Assembly (NCBI GenBank): GCA_018066225.1
Contig: JAGHRU010000124.1
Location: 1 to 38,775 of the forward strand
Source: Candidatus Equimonas enterica
Lineage (GTDB): Bacteria; Bacteroidota; Bacteroidia; Bacteroidales; Bacteroidaceae
Reading direction: 5' to 3'
DNA: 38,775 bases
Part shown: positions 8,431-18,071 of the stretch, one piece after another
How the letters are laid out: the number at the start of each line of letters is the position of its first letter
How positions within the stretch are numbered: position 1 is the first letter of the stretch
Notes under the pieces: generated by a model
What the model was told of the DNA's origin: nothing
The model's input: the letters and a program-made list of their open reading frames with translations, nothing else
Database searches by the model: none
Made by a program: the position numbers and the translations under genes

Positions 8431-9954
8431 TTAGAAGGTTACGTTCCAGTTACGCTGGTCCTTAATGTTCTCGTTGGCTTGGAGTTCCTGTGTAGGAATT
8501 TCCCACAAGAAGCGCATGTCGTTAGCTTCAGCCTTGAAGCCGAGGCAGCCAGGCTCGTCGTTGAGGAGTTTCACGTTCTTGAACTGCTGCTCCTTCATAC
8601 GCTGCATCGGGTCACCCCAACGCTTGAGGCAGTCGAGACGGAAGCCTTCACCTACGAGTTCACGTACCCACTCGTTCTTCATATCCTGTACGAGTTCAGC
8701 ACCGGTGCTGGTGATCTGATCGCTCTTACGCTCGAGACCACGGGCTGCGCGGAGAGCGTTGAGGTATTCCTTGGCCTTCTCTTCGTCGGGCTGGGCCTTG
8801 AAGAGGCAGGACTCGGCAGCGATGAGGTACATCTCAGCCACGCGGACAGCCTTCACCTGGTTGCAGTTTACGAGGAGGATGTTGCCGCTGGTCTCACCCT
8901 GATAGAGGTACTGAGAGTTGCCGGGGTACTTGTTGAACATCCACACGCGGTCAGCACGGTTGGTAAGTGCCTGCACCGTCACCTGGGTGAAGTACACGTC
9001 CTTACGATAGTCGCGAGCCGAGTAGAGGTCGAGCAAGCCCTGAGAAGGCAGGAAGTAAGGCTCGTAAGCCTTGTCCTTATCAGAGTAGCTGATGAAGACA
9101 GGATTGTAACTACCGCCACGCTCGTAGATAGAGAAGCTGGGCTGCTAGATGATTTCAGAGCCCGTATCGTCGCTCCACATCTTGGAGAAGTTGCTCTCAT
9201 TGTCGATGAGGGGATAAGCGTCGATGAGCACATCGCAGCACTCGATGGCCTTGTCATAGTCCTTGTGGAGCAGACAAGCGCGAGCACGAAGCGCAGTGAG
9301 CAGGTCGAGACCCGGCTCGTCGAGCGTACCTTCGTCGTAGATGAGACTCTCAGCGAGGTCGAGTTCATTGAAGATGTACTCATAGGTCTCCTTCAAAGAA
9401 GCACGAGCAGGCTTCGCGTTGATATCTACGTTCTCTACGATAGGCAGACCGTAAGCCGTAGCGGCTTGCTCTTCGTTCTCGTAGTTCACGCAGTAACGGG
9501 GCAGCATGTTGATGTAAGCATAAGCACGAGCCATGTGGCAAACGCCAACATAGGTCTGCAGATACTCCTTCTCATCTTCATCGGCAGGGATGCGGTCGAT
9601 GTTGTTGAGAATGTAGTTAGCGCTACCGATCAAGCCATAGTTGCTTGCCCAGATGTTGTCACCAGCAAACTGCTGCGTGGTGAAGGTCCACTTATGCTCC
9701 TGGTTGAGAGAAGAAGCATTGAGCGTGATGTTGAAGAGGTCGGCCTGGGCTTCGGTGACGTAGACATTGCTACCACCACTTACGCCACGCAGAGCAGAAA
9801 GCAGACCAATGTAGAAGTTATCAGCATCGGTGACTTTCTCCCAAGCCTCATCCTCGCGGATAGAGCCCACAGGGTTCTGGTCCAGTTCGCAGGAGGTCAA
9901 GGCCAACGCAGCGAAGGAGACACAGAGCATGGTTTTTGTTATAAGTGCTTTCAT
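8431..9954 (-). pseudogene. SusD-family lipoprotein with an in-frame amber codon
   Basis: SusD proteins are surface lipoproteins that capture glycans or peptides and lie as a lid on the SusC barrel. The frame begins at 9954 with a lipoprotein signal (cysteine 22 in LALTSC) and typical SusD text: VGVCHMARAYAYINMLPRYCVNY, ASLKETYEYIFNELDLAE, ALRARACLLHKDYDKAIECCDVLI. At 9145-9147 it meets TAG after GSEII. The same frame continues at once as QPSFSIYERGGSYNPVF and runs to 8431, ending with VAEMYLIAAESCLFKAQ...LNALRAARGL and WEIPTQELQANENIKDQRNW, the usual SusD C-terminus. The whole is about 507 codons, a normal SusD length. A single-base change explains the break. Either the gene is inactive, or an error or recent mutation is present; the partner SusC is intact. 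Confidence 0.88.
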
Positions 9955-9974
9955 GGTTGTATCTATTTTTTAAG

Positions 9975-12900
9975 TTAGAAAGTAACCTCAAGACCTACAG
10001 TGAACTGACGGGTTGCAGGATATGCACCGACCGTAATGTTGGAGTCGATTTCGGGGTCAGGACCTGAGAACTTGGTGATAGTAAATACGTTGCGTGCCTG
10101 GAAGTTGAGGCGGACGTTGGAGATGAAGCCAGTAGCTTCCATCCACTGCTTGGGCAGGTCATAACTCAAAGTCAAGTTCTTCAGACGCATGAAGGATGCG
10201 TTGTTGAGCAAGTGAGTATCAAACTGCTGCGTGTAGCTGAAGCCAGGAAGTTTGGCGAGGTCACCGGGCTTCTTCCAGATGTCGAGCATATCAACGTGCT
10301 GATTGACACCGAGGATAGCGTTGTTGTTAGAGGTGAGGAACCAATAACCGTTATCTACCATCCACTTGCCGAGCACGAAGGAGAAGTCGGCATTAAGGGT
10401 GAGACCCTTCCACATTGCGGTGAAGCCGAAACCACCAGTGTGAGGCGGAATGTACTTCTTGCCGGTATCCTGATAGAGTTCGTCGATGAGGATATCGTTC
10501 TTGGTCATGGTCTCGGGGTTGAACTCGTGACCAGCCTTGCCCGTGTAGCCCACCTTGTACCACATAGGAGCACCGTCTTCCTTATCCACACCAGCGTAGA
10601 TAGGCATGTAGTAGGTAAGACCCTTGCCGACCTTATAGTTGAGCAGGCTGGCGTACATAGGCCACTCTTCCATGCCATAGAAGAGCTTGTCGATGCGGTT
10701 CATGTTGTAACCGTAGGTGAAGCGGAAGCCGAGGTAAGCATCCTTCTTCTGGATAGCATCAACATTAAGTTCGATTTCAATACCGCGGTTGGTCATCTCA
10801 CCGATGTTGCGCATCTGTGAGGAGAAACCAGTGGTGTAAGGCACAGGCGTACCAAGGAGCATGTTCTTGGTCTTGCGGCTATACCAGTTGAAGTCCAAGT
10901 GGAACTTATTGAGGAAGCTTACGTTGAAGCCGACGTTGGTCTGAATCTGCTTTTCCCAACCGAGTTCGGTGTTAGCAACCTGTGCATAGCCCCAACCGGG
11001 TGTACGGCTGTTGTTACCACCATAGTAGGTCATACCGATGAGACCGATGTGAGCATAGTTACCAATTTCGGAGTTACCCGTGGTACCTACGCTGAAACGG
11101 AAGCGGAGGTCATCCATCCACTCGATGTCGCGGAAGAAGTCTTCAAGCTTGGCGTTCCACATCACACCACCAGAGAGGAAGATGGCAGAACGGTTGGTCT
11201 TACCGAAACGTGAAGAAGAATAGTCACTAACCGTGTAGTTGAAGCTATAACGGTTCTTCAACGTGTAGTCGATACGACCGAAGAAGGAGAGATACTCATA
11301 CTTGCTGTAGCTCTCGGACGGCATCTGCGGGTCAATACCCTGACCGAGCAGGAAGAAACGATCGTCGGTGATACCCTGTACGCTGGCGCTGAAGCCTTCG
11401 CTGGAAGCCTTGATACCTTCATGACCAAGGAGCAGAGCGAAGTTGTGGTCTTCACCGATGTTGAACTTGTACTCAGCCGTATTGGTGATGGTCCACATAG
11501 AACTGCGGCTGTGGCTTGCAGCCTTGTCACCGCTGTTGGCATTCAACAAGCCAAGAGCATCGGGACGATAACCACTGTTGGACTTGGTGTCGGTAGCATA
11601 GAGGGCGAGCTGCGACTTGATGGTAAGACCCTTGACAGGAGTCAAGGTGATGAAGCCCGTACCCTGATAAATCAAGTTGTAGGAATCGCGAGCCAAGAGG
11701 TCATAGACATACTTGGTGTCGATGTAACCACCAGAGAGGTAGTAGTAAGGATACTGGGTGGTGGGGTCATCAGCCAGTTCTTCGGGGTGGTAGTAAGGAC
11801 TCCAATAAGGCGCGAAGAGCAGCGAAGAGGTAGAAGGAGAATAGGAATTGGCCGTAGCAACGCTGCTATAACCCTCCAGTCGGCGCTCTGCATAAGTTAC
11901 GCTCTGATTGATGCCGAAAGCAAACCAGTCGTTGCACTTGCTGTCGAGGTTGGTGCGCAAGGTGTAACGCTTAATACCAGAGTCGTAGGTCAGACCGTCG
12001 TCCTTCAAGTAAGAAGCAGATACATAGTAACTGGTGTTCTGCGAGCCACCACGGATGCTGAGGTCTGTGGTCTGCATCGGAGCAGCCTTGTCAAACATGT
12101 AGCTCTGCCAGTCGGTGTTGAAGCCAAGGTCCTTATAGGCCTTGTACTGGTCCATCGTGATAATGTCGTTCTCGAGCTGGAACTGGAGCAACTGGTTGGC
12201 GTTCATCACGTCACCAACGGGGTTGGCGAGCTGTGCCCAACCAAACTTCTGGCTGATAGTGATCTGAGCCTTCTCGTCACCCTTGCGACCCTTCTTGGTC
12301 GTAATGTACATGACACCATTGGCTGCACGAGAACCGTAGATAGAGGTAGCACTGGCGTCCTTGAGGACGGTCACGCTCTCAATATCGTTGGAGTTGAGCA
12401 GTGCGAGGGCTGCGCCACCTACGGGAGAGCCATCGACTACAATAAGAGGCGTGTTGTCTGCGGAGAGCGAACCAAGACCACGGACGTTGATGGTAGGCGT
12501 GCTAACATCAGCGACATCACCCGTGGAGCTCAAGATCTGCACACCTGCTACCTGGCCCTGCAATGCATCGGCCACGTTGATAGAAGGCTTACCAGATACT
12601 TTTTCGCCACCGACTTTCTTGACGGAGCCGACAACGGTACCGAGTTTCTGACCCGTACCATAACCGATAACGACTGCCTCTTCGAGGTTGGTTGCATCCT
12701 CTTGCATTACGACACTGACATTACCAGCAACGTCAACCGATGCTGTCTGCATGCCGATGTAGGACACATTTAAGCGTTTGGCGCTGGCGGGAACGGAAGG
12801 AATGGTAAAATTACCTTCGTCGTCAGTCACAGTGACAATCTTCGTGCCGGGAACGCGAACGGTAGCACCGATAACGGGCTGACCATCGGCATCGACCACA

Positions 12901-12983
12901 TGACCTGTCACGTGCTTCTGCGCCATCATCGTACCTGCTCCCATGAGCAAGAACGCTGACAAGAGTACTAACTTTTTGTTCAT
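9975..12983 (-). CDS. SusC-family TonB-dependent outer membrane transporter
   Basis: SusC proteins are energy-coupled outer membrane channels that take up oligosaccharides or peptides delivered by SusD. The 1002-residue product has a signal peptide (to about MMAQ), an N-terminal carboxypeptidase-regulatory-like domain (HVTGHVVDADGQPVIGATV...), then LEEAVVIGYGTG, the plug domain with PLIVVDGSPV and SVTVLKDASATSIYGSRAANGVMYITTKKG, and a long aromatic-rich barrel ending in the final strand TVGLEVTF. The substrate cannot be told from sequence; no glycoside hydrolase, sulfatase or regulator is adjacent. The susD gene follows after 20 bases. The leader upstream is long, about 150 bases. Confidence 0.95.
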   Translation of the reverse strand: MNKKLVLLSAFLLMGAGTMMAQKHVTGHVVDADGQPVIGATVRVPGTKIVTVTDDEGNFTIPSVPASAKRLNVSYIGMQTASVDVAGNVSVVMQEDATNLEEAVVIGYGTGQKLGTVVGSVKKVGGEKVSGKPSINVADALQGQVAGVQILSSTGDVADVSTPTINVRGLGSLSADNTPLIVVDGSPVGGAALALLNSNDIESVTVLKDASATSIYGSRAANGVMYITTKKGRKGDEKAQITISQKFGWAQLANPVGDVMNANQLLQFQLENDIITMDQYKAYKDLGFNTDWQSYMFDKAAPMQTTDLSIRGGSQNTSYYVSASYLKDDGLTYDSGIKRYTLRTNLDSKCNDWFAFGINQSVTYAERRLEGYSSVATANSYSPSTSSLLFAPYWSPYYHPEELADDPTTQYPYYYLSGGYIDTKYVYDLLARDSYNLIYQGTGFITLTPVKGLTIKSQLALYATDTKSNSGYRPDALGLLNANSGDKAASHSRSSMWTITNTAEYKFNIGEDHNFALLLGHEGIKASSEGFSASVQGITDDRFFLLGQGIDPQMPSESYSKYEYLSFFGRIDYTLKNRYSFNYTVSDYSSSRFGKTNRSAIFLSGGVMWNAKLEDFFRDIEWMDDLRFRFSVGTTGNSEIGNYAHIGLIGMTYYGGNNSRTPGWGYAQVANTELGWEKQIQTNVGFNVSFLNKFHLDFNWYSRKTKNMLLGTPVPYTTGFSSQMRNIGEMTNRGIEIELNVDAIQKKDAYLGFRFTYGYNMNRIDKLFYGMEEWPMYASLLNYKVGKGLTYYMPIYAGVDKEDGAPMWYKVGYTGKAGHEFNPETMTKNDILIDELYQDTGKKYIPPHTGGFGFTAMWKGLTLNADFSFVLGKWMVDNGYWFLTSNNNAILGVNQHVDMLDIWKKPGDLAKLPGFSYTQQFDTHLLNNASFMRLKNLTLSYDLPKQWMEATGFISNVRLNFQARNVFTITKFSGPDPEIDSNITVGAYPATRQFTVGLEVTF

Positions 12984-13141
12984 TAAGTATAACCTTTTAA
13001 TTAAACTTATATCCGTATTTATAATCGGGCAAATGGAAGGGTGCTATTGCAGCACTTTGGGACAAATCGGCGCATAGCACCTACGACCAGCAAAGGGTCT
13101 CAACGGCAGAGCACGATGAGATTGGCTACAATATTTGGGCG

Positions 13142-13172
13142 CAAATTTACACAATTTTTAGAACTCCACAAA
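13142..13172 (-). promoter_or_regulatory. SusCD operon promoter with a long leader
   Basis: On the minus strand TTTG (13169-13172), 19 bases, then TAAATTTG (13142-13149), a full match to the Bacteroidetes consensus. The SusC start is at 12983, so the leader would be about 150 bases. It contains a small hairpin (GTGCT/AGCAC, 13041-13055). Long leaders upstream of SusC genes are often sites of post-transcriptional control. Confidence 0.7.
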
Positions 13173-13230
13173 TTTTTTTTGAGAAAATTAGCACACGCAC
13201 CGCATTTTATGCGCAACAAAGCGTGTAACA

Positions 13231-14532
13231 CTATGCTTTGCCGCTTTGCTCAATGTTTTCGAGGTCGCGGAAACTACGTTGCGAAGTCGGCTTTACATCA
13301 ACGAGTGCCACCACATTCTCATCGTCGATATGCTCCACATCATAGATATAGACATGACGCTGACGACGCTTGGCAATGGTGGTCTTATTGCCTTCACACT
13401 TGGCATAATAGGTATTGCGCCGTTCTTCACGCTTGCGCATCTCATTGATATTGTTGCCCTGGCCGTCAGTGAGCGAGAAGGGAATATCGTCTTCGTACTG
13501 CAACTTAAAGCCCGAAGCGAGAATCGTGACACGCACTTCGTCGGTCAGCGCATCATCATAGGCGATACCATATTTGGTGCCGATGTCCATGTGGAAGCCT
13601 CGCATAAATTCGTCTATCTCGCCCAACTCATCCATACGCAAGGGATAACCCTTCTCGTCGGGCGCAGCATGGATGCACATGAGTATCTTGCGGCTATTGA
13701 AGACATCGTTGTCGTTGAGCAGCGGCGAGTCAAGCGCGCTCTGAATGGCTTTCTTGATGCGATGTTCTCCGCTGGCGATGCCATAACTCATGATGGCCAC
13801 ACCACCATCGCGCAACACGGTATCGACATCGCGGAAGTCCAGATTGATTTTGCCGCGCATATTGATAATCTCCACGATGGAGCGTACAGCGCGCGTCAAG
13901 GAGTCGTCGGCACAGCGGAAAGCATTGCGCAGCGTAAACTCATTGTAGAGTTGGCGCAGTCTTTCGTTATTGACCACGAGCAGCGCATCAACATACTTCT
14001 TCATCGTCTCCACGCCGTCGAGTGCTTTGTCGATACGCGGACGCATCTCAAAGAGGAAGGGAATGGTGACAATGCCAATGGTGAGGATGCCACGCGCCTT
14101 GGCTTCACGGGCGATGATAGGGGCAACGCCTGTACCAGTGCCGCCACCCATACCCGTAGTGACAAACACCATCTTGGTGCCGTCGTCGAGGGCACGATGT
14201 ATCTTGTCGATATTCTCCTCGGCATATTGTCTGGCGAGGTCGGGATTGCCTCCTGCTCCCAGTCCCGGCCCGAGTTGCAGCCGATCCGTGACAGGACTGT
14301 CTTCGAGGGCCTTCTGATCGGTGTTGCACACCATGAGGCGCACACCTTCTATCTGCTCCCGGTACATATTGGCGACAGCATTGTTGCCGCCACCACCTAC
14401 ACCGATGACTTTGATGATAGAATTACTATGATTCTTCATCGAAATAAGTGCCTCATTGAGTTCGGGCTGCTTGGCACCGGTCGGCATTTCGATGAGAAAA
14501 TCGTTGGAAGGTAAGATGGGGGCAATGGACAT
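13231..14532 (-). CDS. second FtsZ paralogue, tandem to ftsZ
   Basis: A 433-residue tubulin-like GTPase of the FtsZ family, downstream of the canonical ftsZ by 55 bases. It keeps the tubulin signature GMGGGTGTG (127-135), the phosphate loop IKVIGVGGGGNNAV (with N where most FtsZ have a fifth G) and the catalytic T7 loop NLDFRD (N230, D232, D235). By eye more than half of the GTPase-domain residues match the upstream copy. It has a longer N-terminal arm of about 35 residues; internal ATGs at residues 16 and 32 are possible alternative starts. The tail ends VDVKPTSQRSFRDL, parallel to VEVEPTSKRNKATY in the other copy, which may be the FtsA-binding peptide. Both could polymerise or copolymerise; a specialised role is inferred, not shown. 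Confidence 0.92.
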   Translation of the reverse strand: MSIAPILPSNDFLIEMPTGAKQPELNEALISMKNHSNSIIKVIGVGGGGNNAVANMYREQIEGVRLMVCNTDQKALEDSPVTDRLQLGPGLGAGGNPDLARQYAEENIDKIHRALDDGTKMVFVTTGMGGGTGTGVAPIIAREAKARGILTIGIVTIPFLFEMRPRIDKALDGVETMKKYVDALLVVNNERLRQLYNEFTLRNAFRCADDSLTRAVRSIVEIINMRGKINLDFRDVDTVLRDGGVAIMSYGIASGEHRIKKAIQSALDSPLLNDNDVFNSRKILMCIHAAPDEKGYPLRMDELGEIDEFMRGFHMDIGTKYGIAYDDALTDEVRVTILASGFKLQYEDDIPFSLTDGQGNNINEMRKREERRNTYYAKCEGNKTTIAKRRQRHVYIYDVEHIDDENVVALVDVKPTSQRSFRDLENIEQSGKA

Positions 14533-14587
14533 ATATTATATATAGGTATAGGGAATAAGAAAGGTGAGAAGGAGTGCAGGCACGCGG

Positions 14588-15862
14588 CTATTTCACACGG
14601 CTCTGACTCTTAATCTCGTTGTAAGTGGCTTTGTTTCGCTTCGAAGTAGGCTCGACCTCCACGATAGAGATGAGTTCTTCGTTGTCCAGATCTTCGCTCT
14701 CGAAGATGAAAATCTTGTGATTCTTGTAGGTGCGGCCTTTAAGGTCGATATTGCCGTAGTAAGTGGTACGACGCTCGTCGAGTTCTTCAAGACGTTCCGC
14801 CTCGGCTTTGCGCGAAGCTTCGTCGTTGCCGTCAAGGTGCTCCTGCATCCCAGCCACGGTATGTATGCCAAAGCCCGTGGCGAGTATCGTTATCTTGATC
14901 TGCTTACCCAACGTGGGGTCGATGGCAAGACCAAACTTGGTATCGACATCATCGCGGAACTTGGCCATAAACTCGTGCACCTCGTTCATCTCTTCCATCG
15001 TCATCTCGCTGGGTACGTCCTCGTTGTCGTCGGCGCAGAAGGTGATGGCCAGCACCAGTTTCTTGGACTTGTAGATATCGTTGTTGTTGAGCAGCGGAGA
15101 GTGAAGCGCGTTTTCGATGGCTTTTGTCACACGGTTTTCGCCTTCACCGTAACCCGTGGACATAATGGCCACACCACCGTCTTTGAGCACAGTGCTCACA
15201 TCGCGGAAGTCGAGGTTGATGATGCCGTGCATCGTGATGATTTCGGCGATGGAACGAGCGGCGACGCTCAGCGTATCGTCGGCCTTGTCAAAGGCGTCGC
15301 GAATGGTGAGATTGGGGTATATCTCGCGCAAGCGTTCGTTGTTGATGACGAGCAAAGCATCTACTTCCTTGGCGATGGCTTCCACACCATCGAGAGCCTG
15401 ATCTATCTTCTTATTGCCCTCAAACTTAAAGGGGATGGTGACGATGCCCACTGTCAGTATGCCTTTCTCGCGGGCTTCGTGAGCGATGACAGGCGCAGCA
15501 CCCGTACCTGTACCGCCACCCATACCTGCGGTAATAAAGACCATCTTGGTGCTGTCGTCGAGGATGCCGCGTATGCCCTCTATGGTTTCTTCGGCCGCCT
15601 CACGCGCCTTGGCAGGACGATTGCCAGCACCCAAGCCTTCCTTACCCAACTGCGAGCGCACGGGCACGGGAGAGTCGGCAAGTGCCTTGGAGTCGGTGTT
15701 GCAGACCACGAAGTTCACATCGTGCATCCCTTGATTGAACATGTGATTGACGGCATTGCCGCCGCCACCACCGACACCGATGACTTTGATGATGCTGGGG
15801 GTCGTCTGGGGCACGCCCATATCGATGAGGCTGCTATTGGTATTATCGTTGAGATTTAACAT
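14588..15862 (-). CDS. ftsZ: cell division protein FtsZ
   Basis: FtsZ is the GTPase that polymerises into the division ring at mid-cell. The 424-residue product has the canonical IKVIGVGGGGGNAVNHM loop, VCNTDSKAL, GMGGGTGTGAAPVIA (113-127) and the T7 loop NLDFRD (N216, D218, D221), which completes the active site of the neighbouring subunit. A variable linker rich in charged residues (DEASRKAEAERLEELDERRTTYYG) leads to a conserved ending EVEPTSKRNKATYNEIK, probably the Bacteroidetes version of the partner-binding tail. It follows ftsA by 16 bases, the normal order of the division cluster. This copy, not the one at 13231, has the standard phosphate loop and position. Confidence 0.96.
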   Translation of the reverse strand: MLNLNDNTNSSLIDMGVPQTTPSIIKVIGVGGGGGNAVNHMFNQGMHDVNFVVCNTDSKALADSPVPVRSQLGKEGLGAGNRPAKAREAAEETIEGIRGILDDSTKMVFITAGMGGGTGTGAAPVIAHEAREKGILTVGIVTIPFKFEGNKKIDQALDGVEAIAKEVDALLVINNERLREIYPNLTIRDAFDKADDTLSVAARSIAEIITMHGIINLDFRDVSTVLKDGGVAIMSTGYGEGENRVTKAIENALHSPLLNNNDIYKSKKLVLAITFCADDNEDVPSEMTMEEMNEVHEFMAKFRDDVDTKFGLAIDPTLGKQIKITILATGFGIHTVAGMQEHLDGNDEASRKAEAERLEELDERRTTYYGNIDLKGRTYKNHKIFIFESEDLDNEELISIVEVEPTSKRNKATYNEIKSQSRVK

Positions 15863-15878
15863 GCTGCTTATATATTAG

Positions 15879-17225
15879 TTACTCATCTTCATTGACAATC
15901 TTGCCGATAACTTTGCTCACTTTCTTGAAGAAGCCACCCACCTTGTTGGGCTTCTTGGGCTTCTCTTCTTCGACAATTTCGGGGACTTTTTCCTCTGTCG
16001 GCATTTCGGTAGAATTATCTGCCGTCGCAGTTTCAACGGTCTTACCTTGGAAGATGTCGCCACTGCCCTTATCCTTGCTACCACCGCAGCAGTTCTCCGT
16101 AGCCGACTCAATCATCGAGAGCACGACATTGTACTCGCCGTTACGGTTGAAGTGGCCGCCCGAGCGTACATTCTGCTTCACTATCTTGACATAGGATACC
16201 TTCTCAAACTTGGTGTATTCCTTGATGGCCTTGTCAATGTTTTTGAGGTTGGCGGCACGGCCTGTGACGATGATGCCGCCGATAAGGTTGTCCTTGCTGC
16301 TACCACTCATCTCTATCTGATGGGCCACATTGCAGAGGATTTCTTCCACGCGTGCTATCACGAGTTCGTAGTATCGCTCCATCTCGATGGTACGACCATC
16401 GCGCAGTGTCAGGGTCTCGCCCTCAGCGATTTCGTCTTCCTGCGGTATGCCATAGCGCAGTTTCAGTTCCTCGGCTTCGGCGGTAGAGATATTGAGTGAC
16501 TCGAGGTCCTTGGTGATGTTCATGCCACCCAGAGGCAAGACAACAAGATGACGCAGCAGATTTTGGCTAAACACAGCCACAGTAGTCGTGGCAGCACCCA
16601 TATCGACAAAGACGCAACCCGATTGTTTCTCCATATCGGAAAGCATCAGTTTGCTCACTTGCAGCGTTGAGAGTTCTATGCCTGCGATGGGAAGATTGGC
16701 TTTGGCGAAGCAGTCGTGGATGCGACGGCGTATCTCGGGCGCACAAATGAGGTTGAGGAATTTGCCTTGCAGGTTGTCGCTCTCCACGCCGATGACATCG
16801 AGCAAACTCTGCGTGCCTACCTTGTATTCCTGCTGCACCACTTGGATGATTTCCTTGTTATCCTTCACCGAGCTGGCATTCTCGCTGACGATGCTGCTGA
16901 TAACGTCGTCCGTTATCTTGTTTTGCTCCGAATAGTTGCGCTCCACGATGTGCTGCACAGAGTGAATACCCATACCGCCGTGGCAGACATAGACCTGCGA
17001 GATGGTTTTATCGAGTTTCTTCTCCATGTCTTCACGCATCATCTGGATGGTGTTGGTCATCTTATCGACATTGAAAATCTTACCCTTGGAGATAAACGGC
17101 GTAGCATCCTTCTCGGCATAACCGAGGACATGAATACTACCGTCGGGGTCCTTGCGACCTGCTGTAGCGACGACTTTCGAACTACCAAGTTCCACAGCGA
17201 ATACGAAATTATCTTCTGCTGGCAT
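15879..17225 (-). CDS. ftsA: cell division protein FtsA
   Basis: FtsA is an actin-like ATPase that binds the FtsZ tail and anchors the ring to the membrane. The 448-residue product begins with FAVELGSSKVVATAGRKD (phosphate 1 motif), has SQVYVCHGGMGIHSVQ in the 1C domain, GCVFVDMGAATTTVAVF (phosphate 2) and NLIGGIIVTGRAANLKNID (adenosine motif). After a charged linker the chain ends in VGGFFKKVSKVIGKIVNEDE, a clear amphipathic helix suitable as the membrane anchor. It lies between ftsQ (67 bases) and ftsZ (16 bases). With two FtsZ copies just downstream, it is the obvious candidate partner for both. Confidence 0.95.
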   Translation of the reverse strand: MPAEDNFVFAVELGSSKVVATAGRKDPDGSIHVLGYAEKDATPFISKGKIFNVDKMTNTIQMMREDMEKKLDKTISQVYVCHGGMGIHSVQHIVERNYSEQNKITDDVISSIVSENASSVKDNKEIIQVVQQEYKVGTQSLLDVIGVESDNLQGKFLNLICAPEIRRRIHDCFAKANLPIAGIELSTLQVSKLMLSDMEKQSGCVFVDMGAATTTVAVFSQNLLRHLVVLPLGGMNITKDLESLNISTAEAEELKLRYGIPQEDEIAEGETLTLRDGRTIEMERYYELVIARVEEILCNVAHQIEMSGSSKDNLIGGIIVTGRAANLKNIDKAIKEYTKFEKVSYVKIVKQNVRSGGHFNRNGEYNVVLSMIESATENCCGGSKDKGSGDIFQGKTVETATADNSTEMPTEEKVPEIVEEEKPKKPNKVGGFFKKVSKVIGKIVNEDE

Positions 17226-17292
17226 AGTAATGTGGTATTATATTCTTATAGGTGATTGTTTTACGTTGATTGATGTCGGGAGATGCGCGGCT

Positions 17293-18018
17293 TTATTTCT
17301 TACAGATAATCTGGTTTTCATAGGCCACCGATATGCTGGCATAGCGGTTCCATCCCACCGTAGGCAGCACCTTCTCATAGAAGGCACGCAGGTTGCGAAA
17401 CTTCACATCCATCTTCTCGGGCTTGCCCATCTGGATGATATGTCCTCCCACACGAGTCACCACCTCTATGGTGTGGTCGGGATTGACATGTATCTGCTCT
17501 ATCTGGCTGTCCCAGAACGCGTCAAATCGCAGATAGCGACCAATGCCGACCAGCGCACTGGCAGCAAACTTGCGGTCTATGCAGCCCGTAGCCACCACGA
17601 GATCGGCCTCGTAGCCACGCGGCGTCATAGCCACGCCTTGCGCATCGATGTAGTAGTCATCGCCGTTATCGGCCATGATGCGCAGCAAGGGCAGACGCTG
17701 GCTGATGAGCAGGTTGATGGCACCGCCGGGTGTCTTGTAGCAGATGACGTTCTTGACAAAACCATCACGGCGCAGCACTTCCTCGATGTGCTGGCTGCTG
17801 ATAGAGTCCATCATTTTACCCACGGGATAGACCCCTGCCCGCTGCAACATGGCATGCACATCGTCACGGGTGATGAAATTGGCACTCGTGCTGTCCGTAA
17901 TGCTCATATTGACACGGCGACATACCGTCGTGTTGCGCCGCTGGCTGAAATGCACGAAAGCAAAGCCGAGATAGCCAATGAGGGTAAAGAGCAGGAGTAA
18001 CTTAAAGAAAGTCTTCAC
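17293..18018 (-). CDS. ftsQ: cell division protein FtsQ
   Basis: FtsQ/DivIB is a single-pass inner membrane protein that links early and late division proteins in the periplasm. The 241-residue product has one N-terminal membrane segment (FFKLLLLFTLIGYLGFAFVHF), then a POTRA-like domain (residues about 35-105, with FITRDDVHAMLQRAG and HIEEVLRRDGFVKNVICYKTPGGAINLLISQRLPLLRI) and a beta domain (DDYYIDAQGVAMTPRG...). The start is GTG at 18018. Sequence conservation of FtsQ is low, so the assignment rests on domain order and on its place between murC and ftsA. It follows murC by 53 bases. Confidence 0.9.
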   Translation of the reverse strand: MKTFFKLLLLFTLIGYLGFAFVHFSQRRNTTVCRRVNMSITDSTSANFITRDDVHAMLQRAGVYPVGKMMDSISSQHIEEVLRRDGFVKNVICYKTPGGAINLLISQRLPLLRIMADNGDDYYIDAQGVAMTPRGYEADLVVATGCIDRKFAASALVGIGRYLRFDAFWDSQIEQIHVNPDHTIEVVTRVGGHIIQMGKPEKMDVKFRNLRAFYEKVLPTVGWNRYASISVAYENQIICKK

Positions 18019-18071
18019 GAGGCGTGGGGAGAGGGTTCAAGTGAGAATATACAGGAGATGTGGGCATCGGG

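Noticed and set aside
9145..9147. Amber codon read as an amino acid
   Set aside because: sufS in the same window uses TAG as its natural stop, and no suppressor tRNA or recoding signal is visible; a nonsense mutation or error is simpler.
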